Shown: positions 17,882-26,696 of the stretch, one piece after another
Position numbering within the stretch: position 1 is the stretch's first letter
Layout of the letters: every line of letters starts with the position of its first letter
DNA from: Arcicella rosea
Lineage (GTDB): Bacteria > Bacteroidota > Bacteroidia > Cytophagales > Spirosomataceae
Assembly (NCBI RefSeq): GCF_040543805.1
Contig: NZ_JBEUMS010000018.1
Span: 62,001 to 126,000 of the forward strand
Direction: 5' to 3'
DNA length: 64,000 nucleotides
Notes under the pieces: generated by a model
What the model saw: the letters and a program-made list of their open reading frames with translations, nothing else
Told to the model about the DNA's origin: nothing
The model's database searches: none
Translations under genes and position numbers: made by a program

Positions 17882-17920
17882 AGAAACCCCGTAAGTAATT
17901 TTACTTCACGGGGTTTCTTT
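17882..17920 (+). terminator. rho-independent terminator
   Basis: AGAAACCCCGT and ACGGGGTTTCT form a GC-rich stem with a T run, 23 bp after the DUF952 stop. Confidence 0.87.
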
Positions 17921-17988
17921 AGTATTTAAACCTGAGAACTTTGTGTAATGTTTGATGGTTTTATGAAAAGCAATTATTTCTAAAGAGC

Positions 17989-20433
17989 ATGTTATACCCA
18001 CAAAATATAGAACAAAAATTAGGATTCGACTGCATCAGAGAACACTTAAGTGAATTATGTGTGAGTTCGCTAGGAAGAGCCTTCGTGAACAAAATTCGTT
18101 TTGCCGATAATTACGATTTAATTCAAAAAATGATTCGGCAAGTAGCCGAAATGAAAGATATTTTAGCTTTTGAGCCTCAAGCTTTTCCTTCACAGAATTA
18201 TCTTGATGTAAATCTTCAACTTTCAAAGGCGGCTATTGAAGGTGCTTTCCTGACGGAAGAAGAATTTTTCGACCTCAAACTTTCGTTAAGAACCATTCAA
18301 GAATGTTTACGCTTTTTCGATAACAAAGAACCAGAAGCGTATCCGCAATTGAGAGAATTGGTTGGAACGGCTTTTTCGGCAGATTTGAACCTTCGTCAAA
18401 TCTTGGATTCTTTAGATAAAGTAATTGACGACCGTGGTAAATTGAAAGACAATGCCAGTCCAGAATTACAAAGTATTCGTCGTAGAATTCAAAGTCAAGA
18501 AATAGATTTACGTAAAAAATTAGAAAGTATTCTGAAAAATGCTCGTTCGAACGGCTGGATTTCTGATGATTTTTCTTTGACTTTACGTGGCGGAAGAATG
18601 GTGATTCCCATCGCTGCCGAACACAAACGTAAAATTAAAGGCTTCGTTCACGATGAATCAGATACTGGCAAAACAGTATTTATGGAACCAACCGAAGTAC
18701 TGGAAGCCAATAACGAAATCCGTGAATTAGAATCGGCTGAAAGACGTGAAATCATCAGGATTTTGATGGAACTCACGACGAGAGTTCGTCCACATGTTCC
18801 CGTTTTACGAAAAGCTTATACTTTTTTGGGCATCATAGATTTTATCAGAGCGAAAGCACGTTTGGCAATTGAAATCAATGGCATTGCGCCTTTGAGTTTG
18901 AACAGCCAAATCGTAGATTGGAAAAATGCAGTTCATCCTTTACTCTTTCTTTCTTTCAAAAAACAAGGTAAAAAAGTACAGCCGCTGACGATAAAACTGG
19001 ATTCTGAAGAAAGAATTTTATTGATTTCTGGTCCAAACGCAGGAGGGAAGTCGGTTACTTTAAAGACTTTGGGTTTGGTACAATATATGTATCAGTGCGG
19101 TTTGTTAGTACCGATGTCGGAGTACTCTACGATTGGGATTTTCAGAAGCGTTTTTATTGACATTGGTGACGAACAAAGTTTAGAAAACGATTTAAGTACT
19201 TATTCGTCGCACCTGACGAACATGAAGTACTTTTTGATTAATTCAGATAGAAAAACTTTATTTTTAATTGATGAATTTGGAACAGGTACAGAACCAACTT
19301 TGGGCGGAGCGATTGCCGAAAGTATTCTGGAAGATTTGAATCGTTCTGGAGCTTATGGAGCAATCAATACGCACTACACAAACCTCAAAACTTTTGCCGA
19401 TAAAACGAAAGGATTGGTCAACGGAGCGATGCGTTATGATGCCGAACATCTTGAGCCTTTGTATGAATTAGAAATCGGAAAGCCGGGAAGTTCTTTTGCG
19501 ATAGAAATTGCTTATAAAATTGGTTTACCAAAAGCGATTATTGATAAATCGAAGCAAAAAATTGGCAATCAGCAAGTAAGTTTTGAGAAGCTAATCAAAG
19601 AATTAGAAATTGAAAAGAAAGTATTTGCGGATAAAAACGTTGAAAATGCCCAAAAACAACGCAAACTTGACCAATTATTAGAGCAATACAACTCATTAAA
19701 ATCGTATTTAGAAACCGAAAAGAAAACGATTTTAAATACAGCAAAAATTCAGGCGAAAGAATTAATCAAGAACACGAACCAGAAAATTGAAGCGACGATT
19801 AAGGAAATTCGTGAGCAAGGAGCAGAGAAACTGGCAACGAAAGAAATTAGACAAGATTTAGTCGATTTTCAGCAAAGTTTGGTGCTTGATAAAGTAAATC
19901 AAAATACGAAAAAGCCAACGCCAAAAGAGGAGAAAGAAAAAGAAGAGCGTGAAGAAATTGAAGTAATTTTAGGCGAAATTTCAGTAGGCTCTTTGGTCAG
20001 AATCAAAGGTCAGGAGGCTTTGGGAGAAGTATTAAGTTTGCGTGGAAAAGATGCTGAAATTGCCATCGGCGATTTGAAAACGACGGTAAAAATTAATCGT
20101 TTGGAAAAGATTTCTCGCAAAGAGTACAAACAGAAAATTTCATCAAGTACCAAAATTGTTGGCGTTGATATGAATGATAAAATGATGAATTTTTCATTCA
20201 ATCTTGATTTGCGAGGAAAACGTGGGGAAGAAGCTTTGGTAGAAGTAGATAAATTTATGAACGATGCCATCATGGTTGGTTATGATGAACTCAGAATTGT
20301 GCATGGAAAAGGTGATGGAATTTTGAGAAATCTCATTCGTCAGCATCTCAGAGGTTATAAACAAGTAGCCAATACACAAGACGAACATGCAGATAGAGGA
20401 GGAGCAGGCGTTACTTTGGTGAGTATGAAGTAA
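17989..20433 (+). CDS. mutS2: MutS2 family protein
   Basis: This 814-aa protein has all MutS2 parts. A lever/clamp region (about 1-310) precedes an ABC-type ATPase with Walker A GPNAGGKS at 348-355, the signature region STYSSHLTNMKYF near 407-419 and Walker B LFLIDEFGTGTEP. A long coiled coil (about 520-650) and a C-terminal Smr domain (DLRGKRGEEALVEVD and RIVHGKGDG) complete it. MutS2 is not a mismatch-repair protein; known homologues limit recombination or split collided ribosomes, with Smr as nuclease. The start ATG reads MLYPQNIEQKLGF. Confidence 0.96.
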   Translation: MLYPQNIEQKLGFDCIREHLSELCVSSLGRAFVNKIRFADNYDLIQKMIRQVAEMKDILAFEPQAFPSQNYLDVNLQLSKAAIEGAFLTEEEFFDLKLSLRTIQECLRFFDNKEPEAYPQLRELVGTAFSADLNLRQILDSLDKVIDDRGKLKDNASPELQSIRRRIQSQEIDLRKKLESILKNARSNGWISDDFSLTLRGGRMVIPIAAEHKRKIKGFVHDESDTGKTVFMEPTEVLEANNEIRELESAERREIIRILMELTTRVRPHVPVLRKAYTFLGIIDFIRAKARLAIEINGIAPLSLNSQIVDWKNAVHPLLFLSFKKQGKKVQPLTIKLDSEERILLISGPNAGGKSVTLKTLGLVQYMYQCGLLVPMSEYSTIGIFRSVFIDIGDEQSLENDLSTYSSHLTNMKYFLINSDRKTLFLIDEFGTGTEPTLGGAIAESILEDLNRSGAYGAINTHYTNLKTFADKTKGLVNGAMRYDAEHLEPLYELEIGKPGSSFAIEIAYKIGLPKAIIDKSKQKIGNQQVSFEKLIKELEIEKKVFADKNVENAQKQRKLDQLLEQYNSLKSYLETEKKTILNTAKIQAKELIKNTNQKIEATIKEIREQGAEKLATKEIRQDLVDFQQSLVLDKVNQNTKKPTPKEEKEKEEREEIEVILGEISVGSLVRIKGQEALGEVLSLRGKDAEIAIGDLKTTVKINRLEKISRKEYKQKISSSTKIVGVDMNDKMMNFSFNLDLRGKRGEEALVEVDKFMNDAIMVGYDELRIVHGKGDGILRNLIRQHLRGYKQVANTQDEHADRGGAGVTLVSMK

Positions 20434-20440
20434 GTTGTTT

Positions 20441-20515
20441 AGATATGAAATATGAATTATGAGTTATTAGGTTTTAAAGCACTATCTCATAATTCATATC
20501 TAATATCTCATATCT
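20441..20515. repeat. word-repeat hairpin between convergent genes
   Basis: The left arm (20441-20463) is built of ATATGAA/ATTATGAG words and the right arm (20486-20515) of CTCATAATTCATATC words. Together they form a long imperfect stem that could terminate both mutS2 and yicC. Confidence 0.65.
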
Positions 20516-21392
20516 ATAAAACGTTAGAAGTCTGTTCTTTGATTTTTTCAAGTTCATCTTTCATATTGATGACCATTCTTTGAATCACAACATCGTTTGC
20601 TTTTGAACCAATTGTGTTGATTTCACGACCGATTTCTTGGCAAAGGAAATTTAGTTTTTTACCATTTCCTTCTTTCAATACTTCTTTGAAATAGACCAAA
20701 TGCGTTCCTAAACGTACTTTTTCTTCTGAAATATCGTACTTTTCAATGTAATAAATTAATTCTTGTTCAAAGCGATTTTTATCAAAATCATCGGCTTCCA
20801 ATAAATCAGTAACTGATTTTCTAAGACGTTCACGAACGGCAGGAATACGTAATTTATCTTGCTCTTCTACTTCTTTTAATAGTTCGCCGATTTTATCAAT
20901 GTATTCAATGAATTTATTTTTTACAATTTCTCCTTCACGCAAACGGAATTTTGTGCATTCTGCAATTGCTTGATTCACAGCAGATAAAATAGTTTTCCAT
21001 TCTTCTTCTGCTTGTTCTTCCGAAACCGTTTCAGTATTATAAGCATTTGGTAAAGTAAGGGCTATTTTGAATAATTCTGTAATATCTGCTACACCATAAA
21101 CGTTGGCAGATTCTTGCAAATCTTTCATGTAAGCGTCAACCAATGGACGATTGATATTTGTTCCAGAACTGGCAACATCAGTGTAATTAATAGAAAGATT
21201 AAACTCAATTTTACCACGTTCTAAGGATTGAGTAAGTAAATTTCTTACTTCTATTTCTCTGAAAGACAGACTTTTAGGAATTCTGCAATAAATATCTGTA
21301 AACTTAGAGTTCAGTGTTTTTACTTCAGCAGTAACGGTTAAAGATTTTGCTTCTATCACCGATTTGCCAAAACCTGTCATTGATTTTAACAT
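20514..21392 (-). CDS. yicC: YicC family endoribonuclease
   Basis: This 292-aa protein begins MLKSMTGFGKS, the hallmark N-terminus of YicC. The YicC_N domain occupies about 1-155 and the DUF1732 domain about 205-292, including the conserved RFEQELIYYIEKYDISEEKVRL and GKKLNFLCQEIGREINTIGSK blocks. Enterobacterial YicC has been reported as an RNase acting on a small RNA; the role here is inferred. A terminator at 21472-21515 separates it from the upstream DUF1080 gene. Confidence 0.94.
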   Translation of the reverse strand: MLKSMTGFGKSVIEAKSLTVTAEVKTLNSKFTDIYCRIPKSLSFREIEVRNLLTQSLERGKIEFNLSINYTDVASSGTNINRPLVDAYMKDLQESANVYGVADITELFKIALTLPNAYNTETVSEEQAEEEWKTILSAVNQAIAECTKFRLREGEIVKNKFIEYIDKIGELLKEVEEQDKLRIPAVRERLRKSVTDLLEADDFDKNRFEQELIYYIEKYDISEEKVRLGTHLVYFKEVLKEGNGKKLNFLCQEIGREINTIGSKANDVVIQRMVINMKDELEKIKEQTSNVL

Positions 21393-21471
21393 TATATAAT
21401 AATTTAGAAAACGTGGATGTCTTTGTATGAATTAGGGTGCAATATACAGAAAATAAAAGTGTTATAAAGCA

Positions 21472-21515
21472 AAAAAACTGTAAGTAACATGCTTTCATGT
21501 ACTTACAGTTTTTTG
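21472..21515 (-). terminator. terminator of the DUF1080 gene
   Basis: AAAAAACTGTAAGTA and TACTTACAGTTTTTT form a long stem with A/T tracts on both sides. It lies 25 bp after the minus-strand DUF1080 stop. Confidence 0.82.
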
Positions 21516-21539
21516 CGTTTAGTCTAGTATAAACTAAGA

Positions 21540-22271
21540 CTATAATTCTTTGATTTTGATGTTTCTAAACCAAACTTTATTCCCGTGATCTTGGAAAACG
21601 ATGTGTCCTTTTGTGAAAGTACCCCAGTTTTCCATGCCTTTGAATTTACTTGCAGCTACTAATTTTTTATATTCTTCGCTACCAATTGTATATTCAATAA
21701 CCATTCTACCGTTTACGAATAATTTTACATGACCGCTTTTTTGTTCAATCATTACTTTATTCCACTCGCCAACTGGTTTTACGTTTTCAGGTTCATATTT
21801 GATTAAATCGTATAAATTACCTGCTCTGTGCTTGTCGATTTTACCATCTGCATGACCATCGTTATCTAACACTTGGAATTCAGGACCAGTAAACCAAGAA
21901 TATGGATGTTTTGTAGCATCGTCTTCTTGTGCGTTAAAGATAATTCCAGAGTTACCGCCTTCAGAAATTTTCCAGTCGCAAGCTAAAATAAAGTTTTCGT
22001 AAATTCCATCTGTAGTCAGTTCCCCGCCACCTTTAGTATTCCAACCATCCATTTGACTGTTGTCTAACATAATGGCATCATCTGAGATTTTCCAAGCAGG
22101 ACCAAGGTCTTTTTTATTGAAATTTCTCCAACCATTTAATGTTTTACCATCAAAAAGGAGTTTCCAGCCTTGTTTTTTTTCTTTGGCTGTCAAGGTGTTA
22201 GGCTTCTGAGCAATTGCTGATAAAGAAGCGAATAACAAAGTAATGATAACAAATAGATTTTTCATGTTCAT
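21540..22271 (-). CDS. secreted DUF1080 (3-keto-disaccharide hydrolase) protein
   Basis: This 243-aa protein has a signal peptide ending SAIAQKP and a single LamG-like jelly-roll DUF1080 domain. Typical blocks are GWKLLFDGKTLNGWRN (about 35-50), WKISEGGNSGIIF (about 105-117), GPEFQVLDNDGHADGK (about 133-148) and VWFRNIKIKEL at the C-terminus. Members are reported to hydrolyse 3-keto-glycosides. A double-domain relative is encoded at 42198-43556. It is a single-gene unit closed by a terminator. Confidence 0.9.
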   Translation of the reverse strand: MNMKNLFVIITLLFASLSAIAQKPNTLTAKEKKQGWKLLFDGKTLNGWRNFNKKDLGPAWKISDDAIMLDNSQMDGWNTKGGGELTTDGIYENFILACDWKISEGGNSGIIFNAQEDDATKHPYSWFTGPEFQVLDNDGHADGKIDKHRAGNLYDLIKYEPENVKPVGEWNKVMIEQKSGHVKLFVNGRMVIEYTIGSEEYKKLVAASKFKGMENWGTFTKGHIVFQDHGNKVWFRNIKIKEL

Positions 22272-22346
22272 TAATTGAAATAATAGTATTGTTTAATTGG
22301 CGTCTAAATTAAGCATTTTAGTGAATTATTCAATCCTTATTTATGC

Positions 22347-23630
22347 TTAAAGACTTTTGTAAACAACTCCATCTTTCATCACAAACGATACTTTTCTCAT
22401 TACTTTAATGTCTTGTAATGGGTTTCCGTCGGTAGCAATAATGTCTGCAATTTTACCAGTTTCAATAGAGCCCGTTTCTTTTTGAGTACCCAAAATAATG
22501 GCAGGCGTCATCGTTGCAGCCTTAATCGCTTCCATCGCTGGCATTCCTGCTTCGACCATGTATTGAAATTCATAAGCATTATAACCATGAATAGAAACGC
22601 CAGAATCTGTTCCAAAAGCAATTTTAACACCTGCTTTGTAAGCTTTAGCAAAAGTAGCCTGAATCAATGGTCCAATTTCCAAAGCTTTCGGAGCTACTAA
22701 TGGATGAAAGTAACCAGGGATTTTAGCTGAATCACCAACAGTTTTACCTGCAATAATGGTTGGAACATAATAAGTACCGTTCTTTTTCATCAATTCAATT
22801 ACTTCGTCGTCCATATAAGTACCGTGTTCAATGGTTGTTACGCCAGCTTTTACAGCTCTTTTCATACCTTCTGTACCGTGGGCATGAGCTGCCACATGGA
22901 AACCGTAATCTTTAGCAGTTTCAACAATCGCTCTGATTTCTTCTTCGGTAAACTGTGGAGCTTTTCCGCTTTTTGCCAAACTTAATACGCCACCAGTAGC
23001 TGTAATTTTAATACAATCAGAACCTTCTTTATAACGTTGGCGCACTGCTTGACGACATTCATCTACTCCATTTACAACGCCTGTTAAATATCTTGGCTCT
23101 AGCGATAATTTATCCGCTAAAGCATTTGAAGGGTCGCCATGTCCGCCTGTTGTTGCAATAATTCTGCCCACAGTATAAACTCTTGGTCCAATCGTCGTAC
23201 CTTTATTGATGGCATTTCTCAAGGCAAGATTTACACCTGAACCTCCTAAATCTCTTACCGTAGTAAAACCAGCCATCAATGTTGTTTTAGCATACTTCGC
23301 TGCATCGAATGCAATATCGGCATCATTTTGTTGATAGCGTTTTATCGCCCCACCTTTACTGGTTTCTTCTTCCAAATGCACGTGCATATCGGTAAGACCC
23401 GGCATGACTGTTTGGTTTTTTAGATTGATAACTTTATCTGTTCCAGTAGGAGCAGTAAAGCCTTTTTGAACAGCAATAATCTTTTTGCCTTCAACAACGA
23501 TGGTTACTTGGCTTTGTGCTTCATTTTGAATACCGTCGATAAGCGTACCACAGTGAACAAGGGTTTTTTGTGCAAAAGAAGCGGTACTTAGCAGACAGAG
23601 CCCTGCTAGTGTAAGGATTTGTTTTTTCAT
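22347..23630 (-). CDS. secreted amidohydrolase (imidazolonepropionase-like)
   Basis: This 427-aa metal-dependent amidohydrolase has a signal peptide (about 1-20, SFAQK). Metal ligands are visible as MHVHLEEE (HxH, near 83-85), a Lys in CIKITATGG near 210, His residues in HVAAHAHGTEG and TIEHGTY, and the terminal Asp in AFGTDSG. The group includes Xaa-Pro or aryl dipeptidase-like enzymes; the substrate is unknown. It is probably periplasmic. The C-terminus (GKIADIIATDGNPLQDI) is the usual composite beta-sandwich. Confidence 0.9.
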   Translation of the reverse strand: MKKQILTLAGLCLLSTASFAQKTLVHCGTLIDGIQNEAQSQVTIVVEGKKIIAVQKGFTAPTGTDKVINLKNQTVMPGLTDMHVHLEEETSKGGAIKRYQQNDADIAFDAAKYAKTTLMAGFTTVRDLGGSGVNLALRNAINKGTTIGPRVYTVGRIIATTGGHGDPSNALADKLSLEPRYLTGVVNGVDECRQAVRQRYKEGSDCIKITATGGVLSLAKSGKAPQFTEEEIRAIVETAKDYGFHVAAHAHGTEGMKRAVKAGVTTIEHGTYMDDEVIELMKKNGTYYVPTIIAGKTVGDSAKIPGYFHPLVAPKALEIGPLIQATFAKAYKAGVKIAFGTDSGVSIHGYNAYEFQYMVEAGMPAMEAIKAATMTPAIILGTQKETGSIETGKIADIIATDGNPLQDIKVMRKVSFVMKDGVVYKSL

Positions 23631-23732
23631 TTGTTGATATTAATAAAGGTAATGGATTGGATGATGTTATAAAAATAGAAAAATACCACAAAATACCATG
23701 CTATTTCAGTTAGAAATATCAAAACTATTGAA

Positions 23733-24128
23733 TTATGATGCTAATTCAGTGCTAACTTCTATCGGATTCGTTAATATTTTATGAACAGGACAGCTATTAG
23801 CAACGGTGAGTAACCTTGCTTTTTGCTCTTCATCTAAATTACCTATTAATTCTATTTTTCTAGTAAATGAGGATTTATTGGCAACTGCATCTCTATCAAA
23901 AGTTACATCAACTTTCACTTCTGTTAAATCCCAAGCTTTTCTGTCGGCATACATTCTTAAGGTTGCCGAAGTGCAAGCCGCTAATGCTGCCGCCAAAAGT
24001 TCTTTAGGGTTAAATCCTAAACCTTTTCCGCCTACTTCAACAGGTTCATCAGCAATCAAGGTATTTGTAGCAGACTGAATGGTAGTTTTATAAAGTTCTT
24101 TACCGATTTGTGCGTGTACTTTTTCCAT
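23733..24128 (-). CDS. OsmC family peroxiredoxin-like protein
   Basis: This 131-aa member of the OsmC/Ohr family would reduce organic hydroperoxides using two redox cysteines, here in AAACTSATLRMY (near 52) and in NSCPVHKIL (near 112). The conserved GGKGLGFNPKELL segment precedes the first. It starts exactly where the pirin gene ends (no intervening base), so the two are certainly co-transcribed and may both serve oxidative or xenobiotic stress. Confidence 0.92.
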   Translation of the reverse strand: MEKVHAQIGKELYKTTIQSATNTLIADEPVEVGGKGLGFNPKELLAAALAACTSATLRMYADRKAWDLTEVKVDVTFDRDAVANKSSFTRKIELIGNLDEEQKARLLTVANSCPVHKILTNPIEVSTELAS

Positions 24129-25019
24129 TTATTTATTTTTTAAAGGATGAGCTTGTGGAAGTGGAACGAATGTAGTTTCGCCCGGAACTTTAGGAAAGCT
24201 TTGTTCAATCCATCTGGTTTTGGCATCTTCAATCAATTCTTTAGTTGAGGCAACAAAATTCCAATAAATATATCTTTCTTCAGGAAATGGCTCTCCACCA
24301 AAAATATAAACCGTAGTATTTTCAGCCATTTCAAAACTACATAATTTACTGTCGTTCGCTATCAAAATATGTTTGGGTTCATAGCTATGTCCTTCGCTAC
24401 TGATACTTCCTTCTAAAATATACAAAGCACTTTCTCCGAATAAATCATCACCAATATTGATTGTAGTAGCATTTGTTGTTTTTATCTCTAAAAAATACAA
24501 AGGACTATAAACAGGAACTGCCGATTTTTTACCAAAAGCTTCTCCAGCAATTAATTTAAAAGAAACACCATTGTTTTCCCAAGTAGGAATTTCTTCCTCA
24601 GTAATATGCGCAAAACTTGGTGACATCTCTTCAAGTTCTTTAGGCAAAGCCACCCAAATTTGTAAACCATGTAAATTTTTATCAGAATGACGCAAATACT
24701 CTGGCGTTCTTTCAGAGTGAACGATGCCATTGCCTGCTGTCATCCAGTTTACTTGATTGGGTTTTATTTCTATGGCTGTTCCTAGACTGTCTTTGTGCAT
24801 AACACTTCCTTCAAAAAGATAAGTCAGCGTAGAAAGCCCGATGTGAGGATGTGGACCAACATCTAAATTTTCGTGGTCACTTAATTTTGCTGGTCCCATG
24901 TGGTCTATAAAACAAAATGGACCCACCATTCTTTTCTCTCTAAAAGGTAATAATCGACCCACCATAAAATTTCCAATATTACTTGGTCTTTCTTCGATGA
25001 TTAATTTAATGTTAGACAT
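24129..25019 (-). CDS. pirin family protein
   Basis: I start this bicupin protein (296 aa) at MSNIKLIIEERPSN, the normal pirin N-terminus, rather than at the in-frame ATG 16 codons upstream. The N-terminal cupin holds the metal-binding histidines in the FIDHMGP, GPHPHIGLSTLTYLFEG and GIVHSE blocks. Some pirins have quercetinase activity and others act as regulators, so function is open. The stop codon abuts the OsmC gene start. The C-terminal half has the second cupin (LFGESALYILEGSISSEG). Confidence 0.93.
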   Translation of the reverse strand: MSNIKLIIEERPSNIGNFMVGRLLPFREKRMVGPFCFIDHMGPAKLSDHENLDVGPHPHIGLSTLTYLFEGSVMHKDSLGTAIEIKPNQVNWMTAGNGIVHSERTPEYLRHSDKNLHGLQIWVALPKELEEMSPSFAHITEEEIPTWENNGVSFKLIAGEAFGKKSAVPVYSPLYFLEIKTTNATTINIGDDLFGESALYILEGSISSEGHSYEPKHILIANDSKLCSFEMAENTTVYIFGGEPFPEERYIYWNFVASTKELIEDAKTRWIEQSFPKVPGETTFVPLPQAHPLKNK

Positions 25020-25319
25020 TGTTCTTTCGTTTTTAGGTTTTTCTTTTCGAGTATTTTGAATCATCAAAGATGCAAGTTTTCTGGAATACCTTGATTTATT
25101 TGTAAGGTAATTTTAAATAGCAGAGGTAAATATTTTTAAAGATAGTCTGTCGAAAGAAAATCACATTTCCCCTTCAATACCATCACAAAGGTTTTATAAC
25201 TATTACTAACAATTTTTTACAGAATTATCATTAATTTGCAAAAACAATGTGTTGGAAATGCTTGATTGTTAATCGCTTTCAAACGTTTCACTTCCCAAGA
25301 ACAATCCATTTTTATAAAC

Positions 25320-26246
25320 ATGAAAAAATACGCACTACTTTCAGTTGGCGAACTTTTGGCTGACTTTATTGGAACAGAAATACAAGAAAGTATTCTTGAA
25401 ACCTCCACTTTTGAACGTTTTCAAGGAGGAAGTCCCGCCAATATGGCTGCTAATATGGCTCGTTTGGGCATGAATACCGCCTTAGTTTCTTGCATTGGCA
25501 ACGATAATATCGGTATTTATTTAAAAAGAGAAGTAGCCAAAACAGGTATAGATGTTAGTCACGTTGCGGTAGATGATTTTCAACCAACCAGTATTGTAGT
25601 GGTTTCTCGTACCAAAGGCACGCCCGATTTTATCGCTTATCGTACCGCCGACCGTATGCTTCAACCACAGCATATTCCTGATAGTTTATTGGCGGAATCA
25701 GCCATTTTTCATACTACTTGTTTCGCTTTGAGCCAAGACCCAGCCCAAAGTACCATCGTTGATGCCGCCAAACGTGCTAATGCCTTGAATTGCCGTGTAA
25801 GTTTAGATGCTAACTACGCTATTCAGATTTGGCCCGACAGAAAACAGGCTTGGGAAACGATTTCAGCCTATTGTTCACACGATGCTTTGGTAAAATTGAG
25901 TGAAGATGATGCCGAAAGAATCTATGGACATAAAGTTTCCGAAGCACAAATCCTACAAGATTTTCATGCGATGGGTGCAGACCTCATTTGTCTAACCAAA
26001 GGCGGTGATGGTTCTATCATTTCTACTGAAAAGGGAGCAAAACAAATCACCTTAGGCGTAAAACCCATTGAAGTAATTGATGCTACTGGAGCAGGAGACG
26101 CTTATTGGGCAGGATTCTTAACGGCTTATACAGAAGGAGCTTCGCCAGAAACCTGTGCGAATGCAGGTGCTAACTTAGCGGCCCTAAAGTTAGTAACCAA
26201 AGGACCTTTGCCTGCGAAAGTGGATAAGGGAATTTTGTATGCGTAG
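25320..26246 (+). CDS. PfkB family carbohydrate kinase
   Basis: This sugar kinase (308 aa from the ATG at 25320) has the two PfkB signatures: the N-terminal GGSPANMAANMARLG near 36-50 and the C-terminal DATGAGDAYWAGFLTA near 250-265, with the catalytic Asp in GAGD. It most resembles fructokinase/KDG kinase-type members, so phosphorylation of fructose or a keto-sugar acid is likely. The longer in-frame extension upstream (MLIAFKRF...) looks like leader sequence. A strong terminator follows within the GC-rich repeat. Confidence 0.9.
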   Translation: MKKYALLSVGELLADFIGTEIQESILETSTFERFQGGSPANMAANMARLGMNTALVSCIGNDNIGIYLKREVAKTGIDVSHVAVDDFQPTSIVVVSRTKGTPDFIAYRTADRMLQPQHIPDSLLAESAIFHTTCFALSQDPAQSTIVDAAKRANALNCRVSLDANYAIQIWPDRKQAWETISAYCSHDALVKLSEDDAERIYGHKVSEAQILQDFHAMGADLICLTKGGDGSIISTEKGAKQITLGVKPIEVIDATGAGDAYWAGFLTAYTEGASPETCANAGANLAALKLVTKGPLPAKVDKGILYA

Positions 26247-26303
26247 GAGTGATTGATGATAGGCTGTCGATTTATTTACTACAAAATATTGTGCTACTAA
26301 AGA

Positions 26304-26406
26304 CCTCACCGTAGCGACGGTCGCCCCCAACCCCCTCTCCGTCAGAGAGGGGGCTTTTTTTGCTTCAAAATCTCCCCTCTCAGCAGGAGAGGGGTTGGGG
26401 GTGAGG
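26304..26406. repeat. GC-rich dispersed-type inverted repeat with terminator
   Basis: CCTCACC...CCCCCAACCCCCTCTCC (26304-26340) is mirrored by GGAGAGGGGTTGGGGG and TGAGG (26386-26406). The left arm is interrupted by GTAGCGACGGTCG. Words of this type recur in many bacterial genomes from general knowledge. The inner hairpin is listed as the PfkB terminator. Confidence 0.7.
26331..26361 (+). terminator. terminator of the PfkB gene
   Basis: CCCCCTCTC (26331-26339) pairs perfectly with GAGAGGGGG (26345-26353), followed by C and seven T. Confidence 0.85.
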
Positions 26407-26459
26407 TTTCGTAGTAAAGAAGATTTGACTATACTTCCTTTTCCAATAGCTACTAAAAA

Positions 26460-26690
26460 CAAAATGCGGATGCTCTAACACTAAATGCGTAAGCCTACAT
26501 TCTAAATGCGGATGCTCTAATACTAAATGCGTAAGCCTACATTCTAAATGCGGATGCTCTAATACTAAATGCGCAAGCCTATATTCTAAATGCGGATGCT
26601 CTAATACTAAATGCGTAAGCCTATATTCTAAATGCGGATGCTCTAACACTAAATGCGTAAGCCTACATTCTAAATGCAGACGCTCTAATA
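26460..26690. repeat. 21-bp tandem array, 11 units
   Basis: Eleven exact 21-bp units alternate between two types, making a 42-bp higher-order repeat. Every unit opens CTAAATGCR (the first reads CAAAATGCG), then continues either GATGCTCTAAYA or YAAGCCTAYATT. Units differ by only a few substitutions and never in length. The array ends 6 bp from the stop codon of the 247-aa minus-strand gene. Read on the minus strand one frame stays open as a 14-residue repeat (LEHPHLEYRLTHLV), a trivial consequence of the period being a multiple of 3. Confidence 0.93.
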
Positions 26691-26696
26691 CTCATT

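Noticed and set aside
26380..26649. Minus-strand ORF encoding a LEHPHLEYRLTHLV repeat
   Set aside because: A 21-bp period keeps any frame open; the ORF runs out into the GC-rich repeat and lacks a sensible N- or C-terminal domain. I treat the array as non-coding.
26460..26690. Possible CRISPR array
   Set aside because: Repeats are contiguous 21-bp units without unique spacers, and no cas genes are in the window.
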